DNA of 38,379 nt from Oscillospiraceae bacterium (GCA_015063625.1 SVTT01000017.1:1-38379); one strand, 5' to 3'; numbered from the stretch's first letter, positions 23,757-32,736 are shown. The notes: generated from the sequence alone by a model not told the origin. Program-made: numbers and translations.

Positions 23757-25217
23757 TTAGTCATTGTGATCCGGTGCCACCACTTCATATTTGCCAAACT
23801 CATCTTCCCATCTGATGGTTTTACCAATGCAGCTTCCCTCATACGTTGTGGCAACCGTTCCATCCTCCCGTACAACGACTGCATTTTCACAAGCTCCATA
23901 TATAAAGCTTCCATCGGAATATGTTGCCATATACGCAACCTTTTCTATTTTACGTGTGGTGTTGGTTTGATCCGAATATCTTTCCGTAACATGAAATACC
24001 TGAACCTTATCAGGCTTTTTGACGAAAGAAGCAAGACCGTCAACAACGACATGATTGTAAACAACTTTTTTCACATGGCTATCACCGTCGTAAGTGATCT
24101 CTGCTTTGCCATATGCCAAAGTTTCTTGCTCGGCTTCAAGATTTTTGGCTTGCCTAAGCAAGCCCGAAATACGGTCATCGCCTTGCTCGATCGCAAGAAG
24201 GGCATACCTTTGATTACGTTCCAGCCTCCCGAGAAAATCAATATAATTGTCCGTATAGTAGACTGCCTGATATTGGTCTTCGGAAGCCCCCTTTGGCACA
24301 TAAGAGGTTCCAAGCTCATTTTCAACAGAGGATTTACCAAGCTCAAATTTGCCTGCATCTTCCTCCAGCATTTGCTTTAAATCATCGGCATCAAAGGACT
24401 TACCTTCAAATCTCGGTACCACACCGTTTGAGGCAGCGGTCACTGAAATTACAGCAATGATGGGTATAACTAAAAATTTAGCAAATCTAAAGCCTGCTCC
24501 ATTGGCTGCCTTCTTTGCCTTGGGGGCTTTGCCTTCGGCTTTTACCCTTTGGCGTTCTTCCTTCCAGATCTCAAGGATCCGGGGGTTTGACCTTTCATGC
24601 GAATTGCACAAAGCGATAGATATGACAACGGTCAATAAGCAGACGATAGACAAAATAACGGCGAGAATAGGATAAGAAGCAACCCTGATAATTCCCAAGC
24701 CCTCATCAGCTGCGTTGATCCTCCCAATGATTGCAATTGCAAACAATAGGCAACCTAAAACAAACACAACAGATATAACTTCCAATGATTTATACAGCGG
24801 TTTGCCGAATAATGTGCGATACTTCAGCACACTGAATCTATTTATTAAAAGCACAGCCGCATAAATGATTGTGACCAGAGTAGCAACCAGTAGGATGACA
24901 GACAGATGATTCAGCCCCGCGATCTCATCAAATCCGGTACCGTTTAAAATACTGCCATAATTTTCATTCAAGCCAAATGCATGGACCCTTGCAACCGGCA
25001 ATATCACCGCAAAAACAACCATTAACCCTGCAAAAATCGCAAAAGCCACTGCCGGAATCAAGCTTAAAATGTTGTATGCTTTATTCGATAATTTATTTCC
25101 CTTGTTCATTTGAGCTTCTCCCTGTGAATCTCCTCCACATGATGGACACACATCTCCATCAAATTCAGCTTGACAGTGAGTACATTTCGACCTTGAGCCT
25201 TCAAAAAAGCTTTCCAT
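23757..25217 (-). CDS. zinc-ribbon multi-pass membrane protein of unknown function
   Basis: 486 residues. A short zinc ribbon opens the protein (Cys12-x2-Cys15 in KCTHC and Cys24-x2-Cys27 in VCPSCGG). Four membrane segments follow (about 48-75, 104-124, 143-165, 178-202), then a charged linker (EERQRVKAEGKAPKAKKAANG), one further helix (about 246-262) and a 220-residue C-terminal domain, probably outside the cell, with many Tyr-rich strands (AVYYTDNYIDFLGRLERNQRYALLAIEQGDDRISGLL, YMATYSDGSFIYGACEN). It matches no family I can name. AAAGGAG precedes ATG 25217. A consensus promoter overlapping a palindrome, shared with the divergent XRE gene, suggests repression by that regulator. Confidence 0.85.
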   Translation of the reverse strand: MESFFEGSRSKCTHCQAEFDGDVCPSCGGDSQGEAQMNKGNKLSNKAYNILSLIPAVAFAIFAGLMVVFAVILPVARVHAFGLNENYGSILNGTGFDEIAGLNHLSVILLVATLVTIIYAAVLLINRFSVLKYRTLFGKPLYKSLEVISVVFVLGCLLFAIAIIGRINAADEGLGIIRVASYPILAVILSIVCLLTVVISIALCNSHERSNPRILEIWKEERQRVKAEGKAPKAKKAANGAGFRFAKFLVIPIIAVISVTAASNGVVPRFEGKSFDADDLKQMLEEDAGKFELGKSSVENELGTSYVPKGASEDQYQAVYYTDNYIDFLGRLERNQRYALLAIEQGDDRISGLLRQAKNLEAEQETLAYGKAEITYDGDSHVKKVVYNHVVVDGLASFVKKPDKVQVFHVTERYSDQTNTTRKIEKVAYMATYSDGSFIYGACENAVVVREDGTVATTYEGSCIGKTIRWEDEFGKYEVVAPDHND

Positions 25218-25285
25218 AAAAGTTCTCCTTTCAACGTGTGAGCATACCGAAATTGTTTGAGTTACATTTTAACTCATTCGTGATT

Positions 25286-25339
25286 ATTATAATATAAATC
25301 AAACTATTTGTCAATAGTTTTAGTTAAAGATGCTATAAT
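25286..25339. promoter_or_regulatory. divergent promoters sharing a perfect palindrome
   Basis: Leftward promoter: TTGACA (25309-25314), 17 bases, TATAAT (25286-25291). Rightward promoter: extended -10 TGCTATAAT (25331-25339) with a weak -35. The palindrome AAACTATTTGTCAATAGTTT (25301-25320, 7-base arms) covers the leftward -35 and lies at the rightward -35 position. One dimeric regulator, most simply the adjacent XRE protein, could control both genes. A second inverted repeat GAGTT/AACTC (25259-25275) lies in the leftward leader. Confidence 0.85.
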
Positions 25340-25362
25340 GAACAAAAAGGAGGGGGGAATGG

Positions 25363-25641
25363 ATGAATATTGGCGAAAAAATACGGAATGCACGAGAGGA
25401 TATGGACTTATCGCAAAGAGAAATGGCAAATCTTATTCCTATGAACCAGTCCAATTACTCCAAAATCGAGCGCGACGTTCAAGAGCCGAATCTTGAGCAG
25501 CTGCGTCGAATTTGCCAAATCCTAAATCTTGACCCTCGTTACCTTCTGAATTTCGGAGATCATTCAGCAATTACCGAAGCTGACATGAAGCTTCTCAGGG
25601 ACATAAAGGCATTCATAAAAGAGCACACGACAGAAAAATAG
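25363..25641 (+). CDS. XRE-family HTH regulator
   Basis: A 92-residue protein whose first 65 residues are a complete Cro/CI-type helix-turn-helix: MNIGEKIRNAREDMDLSQREMANLIPMNQSNYSKIERDVQEPNLEQLRRICQILNLDPRYLL. A short helical tail (DMKLLRDIKAFIKEHT) probably dimerises. No sensor domain is present. The start ATG follows AAGGAGGGGGG. It is transcribed away from the zinc-ribbon membrane protein gene, and the perfect palindrome between them is its likely binding site, giving autoregulation and control of the membrane protein. It is comparable in size and fold to the truncated XRE remnant at 389-667 but not a close copy. Confidence 0.93.
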   Translation: MNIGEKIRNAREDMDLSQREMANLIPMNQSNYSKIERDVQEPNLEQLRRICQILNLDPRYLLNFGDHSAITEADMKLLRDIKAFIKEHTTEK

Positions 25642-25692
25642 CAGGGCACTCGGCGTGTTAATGTCGCGCGACCTCATGGAAAGTTGAACACG

Positions 25693-25723
25693 AGAACTCC
25701 GCTTCAAATTGAAGCGGAGTTCT
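25693..25723 (+). terminator. terminator of the XRE gene
   Basis: 15-base perfect arms AGAACTCCGCTTCAA / TTGAAGCGGAGTTCT around a single A, then TTG. Confidence 0.8.
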
Positions 25724-25748
25724 TTGCGCACGCCTGAAAATCAAAAAG

Positions 25749-25793
25749 GTTCCCGCTTTCGACTCCGATTGTTACGGGTTCTAAAGCGGGAAC
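25749..25793 (-). terminator. terminator of the GH78 gene
   Basis: On the minus strand GTTCCCGCTTT pairs with AAAGCGGGAAC across 23 bases, followed by CTTTTTGATTTT. It lies about 110 bases past the rhamnosidase stop. A short open frame between (25805-25901) is not supported as a gene. Confidence 0.7.
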
Positions 25794-25901
25794 GTATTCA
25801 GTTTTTATAATTTCTTTTCATGTTTTTCCTTTACGTGCAATTTTGGTTGACAAAAACGCTCCATATGATAATCGATTGCCTTGAATAGATGCCGGTCGGT
25901 G

Positions 25902-28133
25902 TCATACCCGAATGATTCGATAGGTGCCACTCCCGATAGATTTTGAACGTTCACCGTCTTCAAAACAGAACCGTGGCTCCATTTTCGCCGTTGCACAGAT
26001 ACCCTTCGGAATTTCCACATCAAGAATAATGCTTTGTCCTTCCTTTCGCCACGACACCGATATTTTCCCCGACGGGGCAATATGATAAGCTGACACCTCA
26101 GCAAGTGCGTCGATGAAGGAGGGGCGTATTTCTAACTCATTTACGTTATCCTTATTGGGATTTAACCGAATGCCCGCGAGGCATTTCATAAACCACGCGC
26201 TGATATCTCCCCAAAAGTGATGGTTCATAGAGGAGACCCGATCAGGTTTAAAATCCTCCCACAGTGTGGTCGCGCCGCGTTTGAGCCAATTTCCGTAAGA
26301 TGGATAATCCTCCCGTGTGATCATCTTATATGCCAGATCGCTGTATCCGAACTGTGTGAGCACGTGGAATATAACTCTGCCACCAAGCACGCCAACATCT
26401 ATGTGATCGCTGTAATCGTGGATCATCTCCAGAAGCCTCTCAAAGGCAACGCTTTGCTCGGATTCCTCAAAGACACCATAATACAGCGCCATCGCCTGAC
26501 TGCTTTGACAATCGCCCATAACGCGCATACTCGTGAAATCGACAAGCTCTGTGCGGATGGCATCTCTGTATTTTGCTGCTTCAGCGCGGGCATAGTCCGC
26601 GTCCTCAGGCATATTAACCGCATCCAGCATATCCGCCATTTTATTAGCAACATCCATAGATATCACCGTATCCGTAAACACAAGCGGTGCCTTGGGCTTG
26701 ATGCCGCCTACGTGGCACCAGTCGCCAAGACCGATGCTCAGCAAGCCGTTTTCATCGCAACGAGTTCTCAAATACCGCAAATAAGCGACAAATGACGGCG
26801 CCGATTCGATGATCATAGCAACCTCACCGCGATAGATATAAGCATAGTAGGGAAGATACGCCAAAACGCAATCCCATGCGGGACCGTTTCCCCAATGAAA
26901 TCCCCAGCCCCCCGTGGGCACAATGCCCGGCAGTGCTCCGTCTTCACGTTGCGCTTTGCAAATGTTTCGCATCCATTCAAGATAGTTTCTTTCAGGATCA
27001 AAATTCAGCAACGCCGCTTCACAGGAAAGGGCTGCATCCGCCGTCCAGCCATTCTTCTCACGTTGAGGGCAATCGGTGGGAAAATGGTGAAAATTGGATA
27101 CGATACTACGCCTTGTGATTTCCTGAAGGGTTGTCGTCACATGGTCGGAGCAACTAAAATCTCCGCGCGTATGCAATTCCGTATGATAAACAAGATAAGT
27201 CAGAAGATCCGTGGTGGCCTGTTCTTCGGTGATTCCACTCACCTTGACATACCGAAAGCCGTGATAGGTAAATGTAGGCTGATATACTTCCGTACCAATA
27301 CCCTTGCAAACATAAGTATCTTTATGTACGATATTTTGATCACGATCCCAGTTGTCGCGAAACCATATCTGCGCGAGGTTGACATCTCCGTCCTTCAACG
27401 AGTCTGAATGCCGGAGCTCGATTTTTTGCCCTTTTGCTCCCTTAACGCGCAATTTGCAAACGCCCGCATTGCATTCTCCAAAATCATAAATATAGCTGCC
27501 GCCATTGCCGGGAAAGATTGCAACGGGTGTGATCTCGCGCTCCTTTATGATGGGGGAGATATCCGCCACGCGAAGCTCTCCCCTCGGCGGTTTAGCAGTC
27601 AAAGCACTTTCCCAAGCGGAATCGTCAAAGCCCTTTTGATTCCAGCCATCGATCTCCTCATTTGCGTCATAGTATTCTCCAAAACGGTAATCGTCGCTTC
27701 GGATAGGAGAGGGCGCGATTTTGAAGGACTCATCACTATGGAGTAAAACCTGCTGTCCCTGTGTTACCGATACAGCAAACATTGGCGCGCTTCTGAAGCC
27801 TGCCTTGTCAAAGTCCCAGATATATCCGCCGGGATTGTTCTGAAAACCGTTGCCAAGCAAAACGCCGATCACGTTTTCGCCTGCATCGAGCATAACATCA
27901 TATTCATCGTAGTATATATAATCGTCCGTATTGCTGATGTATGGAGATAAAAAGCCTTTTGTTATCCGCGTTCCGTTAAGATAGAGTTCATAAAAACCGC
28001 ATGCCGCGACCATGAGCTTTGCGGCAACGGCTTGATCGGAAACAAGTGCCCGTCTGAAGTAATAAGCAGGTACGTTCTCTTCAAGCGTGTTAAATTTTTC
28101 GGTTGCTTTGATAAAGTTGCTTTTCAAAATCAT
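25902..28133 (-). CDS. GH78-family alpha-L-rhamnosidase
   Basis: A 743-residue inverting glycosidase predicted to release terminal alpha-L-rhamnose in the cytoplasm (no signal peptide). N-terminal beta domains carry AACGFYELYLNGTRITKGFLSPYISNTDDYIYY, the usual rhamnosidase accessory fold, and GGSYIYDFGECNAG. The catalytic (alpha/alpha)6 barrel has DCPQREKNGWTADA with Asp, Glu, Trp and Asp spaced +0, +5, +9 and +12, as in Bacillus RhaB. Near the end of the barrel, SMNHHFWGDISAWF occupies the place where many GH78 enzymes have the general-base Glu, which here appears to be Ala. ATG 28133 follows GGAGGG by ten bases; further upstream starts are weaker. Its base composition is more AT-rich than that of the 1-20 kb genes. 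Confidence 0.92.
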   Translation of the reverse strand: MILKSNFIKATEKFNTLEENVPAYYFRRALVSDQAVAAKLMVAACGFYELYLNGTRITKGFLSPYISNTDDYIYYDEYDVMLDAGENVIGVLLGNGFQNNPGGYIWDFDKAGFRSAPMFAVSVTQGQQVLLHSDESFKIAPSPIRSDDYRFGEYYDANEEIDGWNQKGFDDSAWESALTAKPPRGELRVADISPIIKEREITPVAIFPGNGGSYIYDFGECNAGVCKLRVKGAKGQKIELRHSDSLKDGDVNLAQIWFRDNWDRDQNIVHKDTYVCKGIGTEVYQPTFTYHGFRYVKVSGITEEQATTDLLTYLVYHTELHTRGDFSCSDHVTTTLQEITRRSIVSNFHHFPTDCPQREKNGWTADAALSCEAALLNFDPERNYLEWMRNICKAQREDGALPGIVPTGGWGFHWGNGPAWDCVLAYLPYYAYIYRGEVAMIIESAPSFVAYLRYLRTRCDENGLLSIGLGDWCHVGGIKPKAPLVFTDTVISMDVANKMADMLDAVNMPEDADYARAEAAKYRDAIRTELVDFTSMRVMGDCQSSQAMALYYGVFEESEQSVAFERLLEMIHDYSDHIDVGVLGGRVIFHVLTQFGYSDLAYKMITREDYPSYGNWLKRGATTLWEDFKPDRVSSMNHHFWGDISAWFMKCLAGIRLNPNKDNVNELEIRPSFIDALAEVSAYHIAPSGKISVSWRKEGQSIILDVEIPKGICATAKMEPRFCFEDGERSKSIGSGTYRIIRV

Positions 28134-28341
28134 TATCAATATACCCTCCATTCTTTCAATGCAATCTGTAACTTGGCAATAAAGTCAGCCTTGCCGTGAG
28201 CGTAAAAATCTTCTCTGATATTTGCACCTAGGCAAGAGGGAGCGATCTGAACCCGCCCGAAAGCCCTGATTTTCAGCGCTGTCGGCGGCAAGTGCGCCTA
28301 TGCTTGTTCCCGAGCGTAATTATACCATAATTTTGAGAGTC
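28134..28341. other. leader of the GH78 gene
   Basis: No gene is visible. At 28227-28252 the sequence CCTAGGCAAGAG followed by GGAGCGA resembles 109-132 of the repeat at the left end of the window, a possible scar of the same element family. No clear promoter for the GH78 gene was found. Confidence 0.35.
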
Positions 28342-28848
28342 TGTAAAGAGTGATGATTGCCCTTATAGGCAAGTGATGTAGTGCTACGCACAGTGATGTA
28401 CTGCGCCGATGGCGCAAAGTGATGTGATGTGTTCCTTTCCACGCCCGAAGGACACATCACAAGGCGAAGCCGTCATCACGCACGCAGTGCGCATCACGTT
28501 CCGCACAAGCGGAACACATCGTTCCAAAAACGAAAAAAGGGGAGACCCGGCGACTGAAAATCGTAAAATCTCCCTGAAAGTTAATTATTAAAGTTTGAAT
28601 CCCATCCACACGGTATTTTGGGCGTTTGTAAAGAGTGATGTTGCGGCGTTGCCGCAGTGATGTTATGCTTCGCATAGTGATGTAGCTCCCGTTGGTCGCA
28701 GTGATGTGATGTGTTCCTTACTCACGCGCGAAGCGCACATCACAAGGCGAAGCCGTCATCACGCACGTAGTGCGCATCACGTTCCGTGCAAGCGGAACAC
28801 ATCGTTCCAAAAACGAAAAAGCAGTCCATTGGACTGCTTTCGTTTTTG
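28342..28848. repeat. 507-bp hairpin-array block, copy 1
   Basis: Tandem partner of 28852-29358 (510-base offset, one difference at 28456/28966 by eye). It contains two modules, A at 28349-28525 and B at 28634-28808. Each module is a run of mini-hairpins joined by AGTGATGT in the left half and by CATCAC, its complement, in the right half, around a larger central stem. Module A stems include TTGCC/GGCAA, GTGC-TAC-GCAC, TGCGCC-GAT-GGCGCA, GGC-GAA-GCC, GCAC-GCA-GTGC and GTTCCGC/GCGGAAC. Short open frames across it are by-products of the repeat. Confidence 0.93.
28809..28848. terminator. terminator-like hairpin closing block copy 1
   Basis: AAAAACGAAAAAGCAGTCCA pairs with TGGACTGCTTTCGTTTTT. The same hairpin ends copy 2 at 29319-29358, directly at the 3' end of the initiator tRNA gene, where it can terminate the leftward tRNA transcript. 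Confidence 0.8.
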
Positions 28849-28851
28849 TGT

Positions 28852-29356
28852 TGTAAAGAGTGATGATTGCCCTTATAGGCAAGTGATGTAGTGCTACGCA
28901 CAGTGATGTACTGCGCCGATGGCGCAAAGTGATGTGATGTGTTCCTTTCCACGCCCGAAGGACACACCACAAGGCGAAGCCGTCATCACGCACGCAGTGC
29001 GCATCACGTTCCGCACAAGCGGAACACATCGTTCCAAAAACGAAAAAAGGGGAGACCCGGCGACTGAAAATCGTAAAATCTCCCTGAAAGTTAATTATTA
29101 AAGTTTGAATCCCATCCACACGGTATTTTGGGCGTTTGTAAAGAGTGATGTTGCGGCGTTGCCGCAGTGATGTTATGCTTCGCATAGTGATGTAGCTCCC
29201 GTTGGTCGCAGTGATGTGATGTGTTCCTTACTCACGCGCGAAGCGCACATCACAAGGCGAAGCCGTCATCACGCACGTAGTGCGCATCACGTTCCGTGCA
29301 AGCGGAACACATCGTTCCAAAAACGAAAAAGCAGTCCATTGGACTGCTTTCGTTTT

Positions 29357-29358
<2 letters not shown>
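28852..29358. repeat. 507-bp hairpin-array block, copy 2
   Basis: Near-identical to copy 1 with modules A at 28859-29035 and B at 29144-29318, then the 29319-29358 hairpin. The identity ends inside the CCA end of the initiator tRNA gene. Near-perfect identity implies a recent duplication or ongoing homogenisation. Confidence 0.93.
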
Positions 29359-29434
<76 letters not shown>

Positions 29435-29450
29435 ATATGAAATTGAAAAA

Positions 29451-29538
29451 TGGTGCCGGAAGCCGGGATCGAACCGGTACGATACAAAGTATCACGGGAT
29501 TTTAAGTCCCGGGCGTCTGCCAGTTCCGCCATTCCGGC
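29451..29538 (-). tRNA. tRNA-Leu (UAA), CCA encoded
   Basis: On the minus strand the gene runs from GCCGGAA to TTCCGGCACCA, 88 bases, with the long variable arm GTGATACTTTGTATCG of a class II tRNA. The anticodon loop CTTAAAA gives anticodon UAA. It is the first gene of the two-tRNA transcript. Confidence 0.96.
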
Positions 29539-29579
29539 AAGCCGAAATGCACAAGGGGTCTTCCCTTACTCGCTCGACT

Positions 29580-29608
29580 ATTATATCATATGCTTCACCT
29601 CTTGTCAA
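29580..29608 (-). promoter_or_regulatory. consensus promoter of the tRNA-Leu/tRNA-fMet transcript
   Basis: On the minus strand TTGACA (29603-29608), 17 bases, TATAAT (29580-29585), about 40 bases before tRNA-Leu. Confidence 0.93.
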
Positions 29609-29628
29609 TACCTTTTTCAAAAAACTTG

Positions 29629-29657
29629 TTGACAAAAAAAGACACAGGGGGTTATAC
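29629..29657 (+). promoter_or_regulatory. promoter of the RNA methyltransferase gene
   Basis: TTGACA (29629-29634), 17 bases, TTATAC (29652-29657), back to back with the tRNA promoter. Confidence 0.8.
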
Positions 29658-29705
29658 TTGAGTTATACTTGATCAGCAGTGATTACTCGGAAAGGAAGGG
29701 CATCC

Positions 29706-31085
29706 ATGATTCCACAAGCATTTCTTGACCGCATGCGTACATATCTCTCCGAGGAGGAATATGCGCGCTTTTGCCTTGCGCTTGACCGACCTGCAGTGCG
29801 CGCTCTGCGCCTGAATCCCATCAAGACCGACGCCGCGCGTGCGCTGCCGCTTCTTCCCTTTGCGAGTGATCCTGTTCCCTTTGCCGAGCACGCCTACTAC
29901 GCCACCTCCGACAAGGTGGGAGCTCATCCCGCACACCACGCAGGAATGATCTATATGCAGGACCCCTCCGCCATCAGTGCCGTTGCCGCCGCCTCTCCGC
30001 AAAAGGGGCTTCGCGTGCTTGATCTTTGCGCCGCACCCGGCGGAAAATCCACCCAGCTCGCCGCCGCCATCGGGGATGGGGGGGTACTGGTTGCCAACGA
30101 ATACGTGCCCGCAAGGTGTCGGATTTTGCAGGGAAACATCGAGCGTATGGGCGTCGGGAACGCCGTCATCACCAATCTCTCCACCAAGGCACTTGCCGAC
30201 TTTTACGGCAGCTATTTTGATCTTGTGGTCGCCGATGCACCCTGCTCGGGCGAGGGAATGCTTCGCAAATACGAGGTGGCGGGGGAGGAATGGAGTGCGG
30301 AAAACGTGGCGCTCTGCGCTGAGCGCCAGCGCGAGATCCTTGACAATGCGGCGCTTTGCGTCGCTCCCGGCGGCAGACTGCTTTATTCCACCTGTACCTT
30401 TTCGATCGAGGAAAACGAGCAGAACGTGGCGCATTTCCTTGACACGCACCCCGATTTCTCGCTCATTCCCGTTTCTCCCGAGGTTGTCGCCGTCACGGCT
30501 GACGGCATGGTCCCCCCCTCCCATCCCCACCGCACCGAGCTGACCCTGACCCGCCGCTTTTATCCGCACCTTGCCAAGGGCGAGGGGCAGTTCGTGGCAC
30601 TGCTTCAGCGCCGCCCGGGCTGTCCCGTGAGCTCCCCCAAAAAAGATGCCGCCATTTCTCTGTCAAGGGGTGAAACCGATACCGTTACGGCGTTTTTTGC
30701 CGACACGGTAAACAAAACTCCTCGTGGAAGGCTCTGCCTCCTGCGTGACACGGTCTGTCTTGCACCCGACATTCCGCTTCCGCCCTCGGGGGTCTTTGTG
30801 GCAGGTGTGGCGCTCGGCACCGTCAGCAAAGGGAGATTGGAGCCGCATCACCATTTTTATTCCGCGCTCGGCAAGGATTTCATCCGTCGACTGGACCTTT
30901 CGGCAGACGATCCGCGCGTACGCGCCTATCTGTTCGGGGAGGAGATCGATGCACCGGAGCTTGCCCCATTCAAAAACGGCTACGCCGTCCTACTCTTCGA
31001 GGGTGCCCCTCTCGGCGGCGGAAAGGCGGTATCAGGACGCCTTAAGAATCACTATCCCAAGGGGCTTCGGAACAAGGTGCGCTGA
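29706..31085 (+). CDS. RsmF-type rRNA (cytosine-C5)-methyltransferase
   Basis: A 459-residue SAM-dependent m5C methyltransferase of the NOL1/NOP2/Sun family, RsmF/YebU type. Motif I is VLDLCAAPGGKSTQLA, motif IV with the first catalytic cysteine is VVADAPCSGEGMLRK, and motif VI with the second cysteine is LLYSTCTFSIEENE. The N-terminal MIPQAFLDRMRTYLSEEEYARF is the RsmF-type start, and the C-terminal part resembles the PUA-like RNA-binding half (PPSGVFVAGVALGTVSKGRLEPHH). It probably modifies 16S rRNA, though a tRNA target is possible. ATG 29706 follows GGAAAGGAAGG; an earlier in-frame ATG at 29679 lacks a ribosome site. A terminator follows. Confidence 0.93.
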   Translation: MIPQAFLDRMRTYLSEEEYARFCLALDRPAVRALRLNPIKTDAARALPLLPFASDPVPFAEHAYYATSDKVGAHPAHHAGMIYMQDPSAISAVAAASPQKGLRVLDLCAAPGGKSTQLAAAIGDGGVLVANEYVPARCRILQGNIERMGVGNAVITNLSTKALADFYGSYFDLVVADAPCSGEGMLRKYEVAGEEWSAENVALCAERQREILDNAALCVAPGGRLLYSTCTFSIEENEQNVAHFLDTHPDFSLIPVSPEVVAVTADGMVPPSHPHRTELTLTRRFYPHLAKGEGQFVALLQRRPGCPVSSPKKDAAISLSRGETDTVTAFFADTVNKTPRGRLCLLRDTVCLAPDIPLPPSGVFVAGVALGTVSKGRLEPHHHFYSALGKDFIRRLDLSADDPRVRAYLFGEEIDAPELAPFKNGYAVLLFEGAPLGGGKAVSGRLKNHYPKGLRNKVR

Positions 31086-31107
31086 CACCCCCCGAAACGG
31101 GGTGATT
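31085..31107 (+). terminator. terminator of the RNA methyltransferase gene
   Basis: CACCCC and GGGGTG arms followed by ATTTT, directly after the stop codon. Confidence 0.65.
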
Positions 31108-31124
31108 TTCCGGGCATCCGCGCC

Positions 31125-31153
31125 TTGACTTTTGCGAGATGTTGCGCTATAAT
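31125..31153 (+). promoter_or_regulatory. promoter of the LRR lipoprotein gene
   Basis: TTGACT (31125-31130), 17 bases, TATAAT (31148-31153). Confidence 0.87.
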
Positions 31154-31208
31154 ATGAACAAGGAATTCCCGACCGATACGCTTCGGTCACGCTGTAAAGG
31201 AGCACCTC

Positions 31209-32723
31209 ATGAAAAAAAAGCTGATCTCTCCCTTCCTCCTGCTGCTGTTGCTGTCCCTGACGGTGATCGCACTCTCCTCCTGCGGCTGCAAGCACGAGCA
31301 GACCGCCTGGAAATACGATCTGGAAGCGACCTGCGAGAGTGAAGGACTGCGCCACATGGTCTGCGGCGACTGCGGAAAAACCCTGGAGGAGGGCGAATAC
31401 ACGGTCGGTCATCGCTATGAAAGCGAGATCTGCGTGTTCTGCGGAGAGCCTCGCTACGGAGAAGAGCTTCTCGAATTTGAGCCTGTCACGGTCAACGGAA
31501 AGATCGGTTACCGCATCACCTCGATCGGCAGTGCGATCCTGACCCATCTCCGCGTCCCCGCCATCCACAACGGAAAGCCCGTATACGCCATTGCAGACGG
31601 CGCCTTCCGCAACAATACGCGTCTTGAAAAGGTGACCTTCCCCGCAAGCACCGTCATCATCGGTGATCTGGCATTTGCCGACTGCAGTGCCCTCAAGGCG
31701 GTCGTTTTTGCCGAGGACAGCGCCCTTACCGAGATTGGCAAGGAGGCATTTTCGGCATGCTCTGCCCTGACCTCCTTCGCGATCCCGTCGGGCGTAACGG
31801 TGCTCCAAGCCGGCGTATTTTCGGGGTGTACGTCGCTGACCGAGCTCGCGCTTCATGACGGCATCACGCGAATCGACGGCGACGCCCTTGAGGGCTGCGC
31901 CAAGCTGAATCTCACCGAACAAAACGGCATTTCCTATCTCGGCAGCAAGGAGAACGCCTATCTCGTGGCGATCGCTCTGAAGGACAAATCCGCAACCTCC
32001 GCGACACTGGAACCAAGCACGAAATTCATCAATTCCTATGCCTTTGCGGGAGCAACCGCACTCACCGATCTCTCCTTGCCCGATGCCCTCCTGCAGATCG
32101 GCGACTTTGCCTTTTCGGGCTGCACGAGCCTCACGCTGCCAACGCTTCCCTCTACACTGACCTCCATCGGCAGCTTTGCCTTTTCGGGCTGCCGTGCCCT
32201 GACCTCGCTTTCCCTGCCCGCTTCACTGCGCGTGATCGGCAGTAATGCCTTCAGGGATTGCGTCCTGCTGTCCTCGATCTCTCTTCCCGACGGGCTGCTC
32301 AGCCTTGGTGCCGCCGCCTTCTTCGGTTGCACGTCGCTTGATTTCGAGGTCTTTGGAAACGGCACCTACCTTGGAAATACACAAAACCCCCATCTCGTGC
32401 TGGTCGGTACCGTCAACACCGCCATCACGTCACTCACGCTTCATGAAAACACCCGTGTGATCGCCGATATTGCCCTTTCGGATTGCACGGCATTGACCTC
32501 GCTCATGCTTCCGAGCAGCCTTTGTGCGATCGGAGCAGACGCCTTTACCGGGTGCACGGCACTCTCCCTTGTGACCTTCCCTGCCGATACCGAATGGTAC
32601 GCAGTCGACACGGCAGGCGATACGGTGGGCAGCGATTTCCCTGTCACTGATGCAGCCGCCGCTGCCGCTGCGCTGAGAGAAAGCGCGCTGCACTGCTACA
32701 TCTACAAAAGAAGCGCATCCTGA
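31209..32723 (+). CDS. BspA-like leucine-rich-repeat surface lipoprotein
   Basis: A 504-residue exported protein. The signal peptide (KKKLISPFLLLLLLSLTVI) ends in a lipobox ALSSC with Cys25 as the lipid-anchored residue. A Cys-rich segment follows (about 25-80: CKHEQTAWKYDLEATCESEG, VCGDCGK, CVFCGEP), the CxxC pattern common in surface proteins of gut Firmicutes. About 100-460 are LRR_5 (BspA-type) repeats of 22-23 residues, for example GDFAFSGCTSLTLPTLPSTL, GSFAFSGCRALTSLSLPASL and GSNAFRDCVLLSSISLPDGL. The Ala-rich tail has no anchor. Such proteins usually mediate adhesion or binding to host or diet polymers. AAAGGAG precedes the ATG, and the gene is monocistronic between promoter and terminator. 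Confidence 0.93.
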   Translation: MKKKLISPFLLLLLLSLTVIALSSCGCKHEQTAWKYDLEATCESEGLRHMVCGDCGKTLEEGEYTVGHRYESEICVFCGEPRYGEELLEFEPVTVNGKIGYRITSIGSAILTHLRVPAIHNGKPVYAIADGAFRNNTRLEKVTFPASTVIIGDLAFADCSALKAVVFAEDSALTEIGKEAFSACSALTSFAIPSGVTVLQAGVFSGCTSLTELALHDGITRIDGDALEGCAKLNLTEQNGISYLGSKENAYLVAIALKDKSATSATLEPSTKFINSYAFAGATALTDLSLPDALLQIGDFAFSGCTSLTLPTLPSTLTSIGSFAFSGCRALTSLSLPASLRVIGSNAFRDCVLLSSISLPDGLLSLGAAAFFGCTSLDFEVFGNGTYLGNTQNPHLVLVGTVNTAITSLTLHENTRVIADIALSDCTALTSLMLPSSLCAIGADAFTGCTALSLVTFPADTEWYAVDTAGDTVGSDFPVTDAAAAAAALRESALHCYIYKRSAS

Positions 32724-32736
32724 AAAAGGCGATACC

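Noticed and set aside
25805-25901. Short frame after the rhamnosidase stop (minus strand)
   Set aside because: It overlaps the end of the GH78 gene in another frame, lacks a ribosome site and has no recognisable homology.
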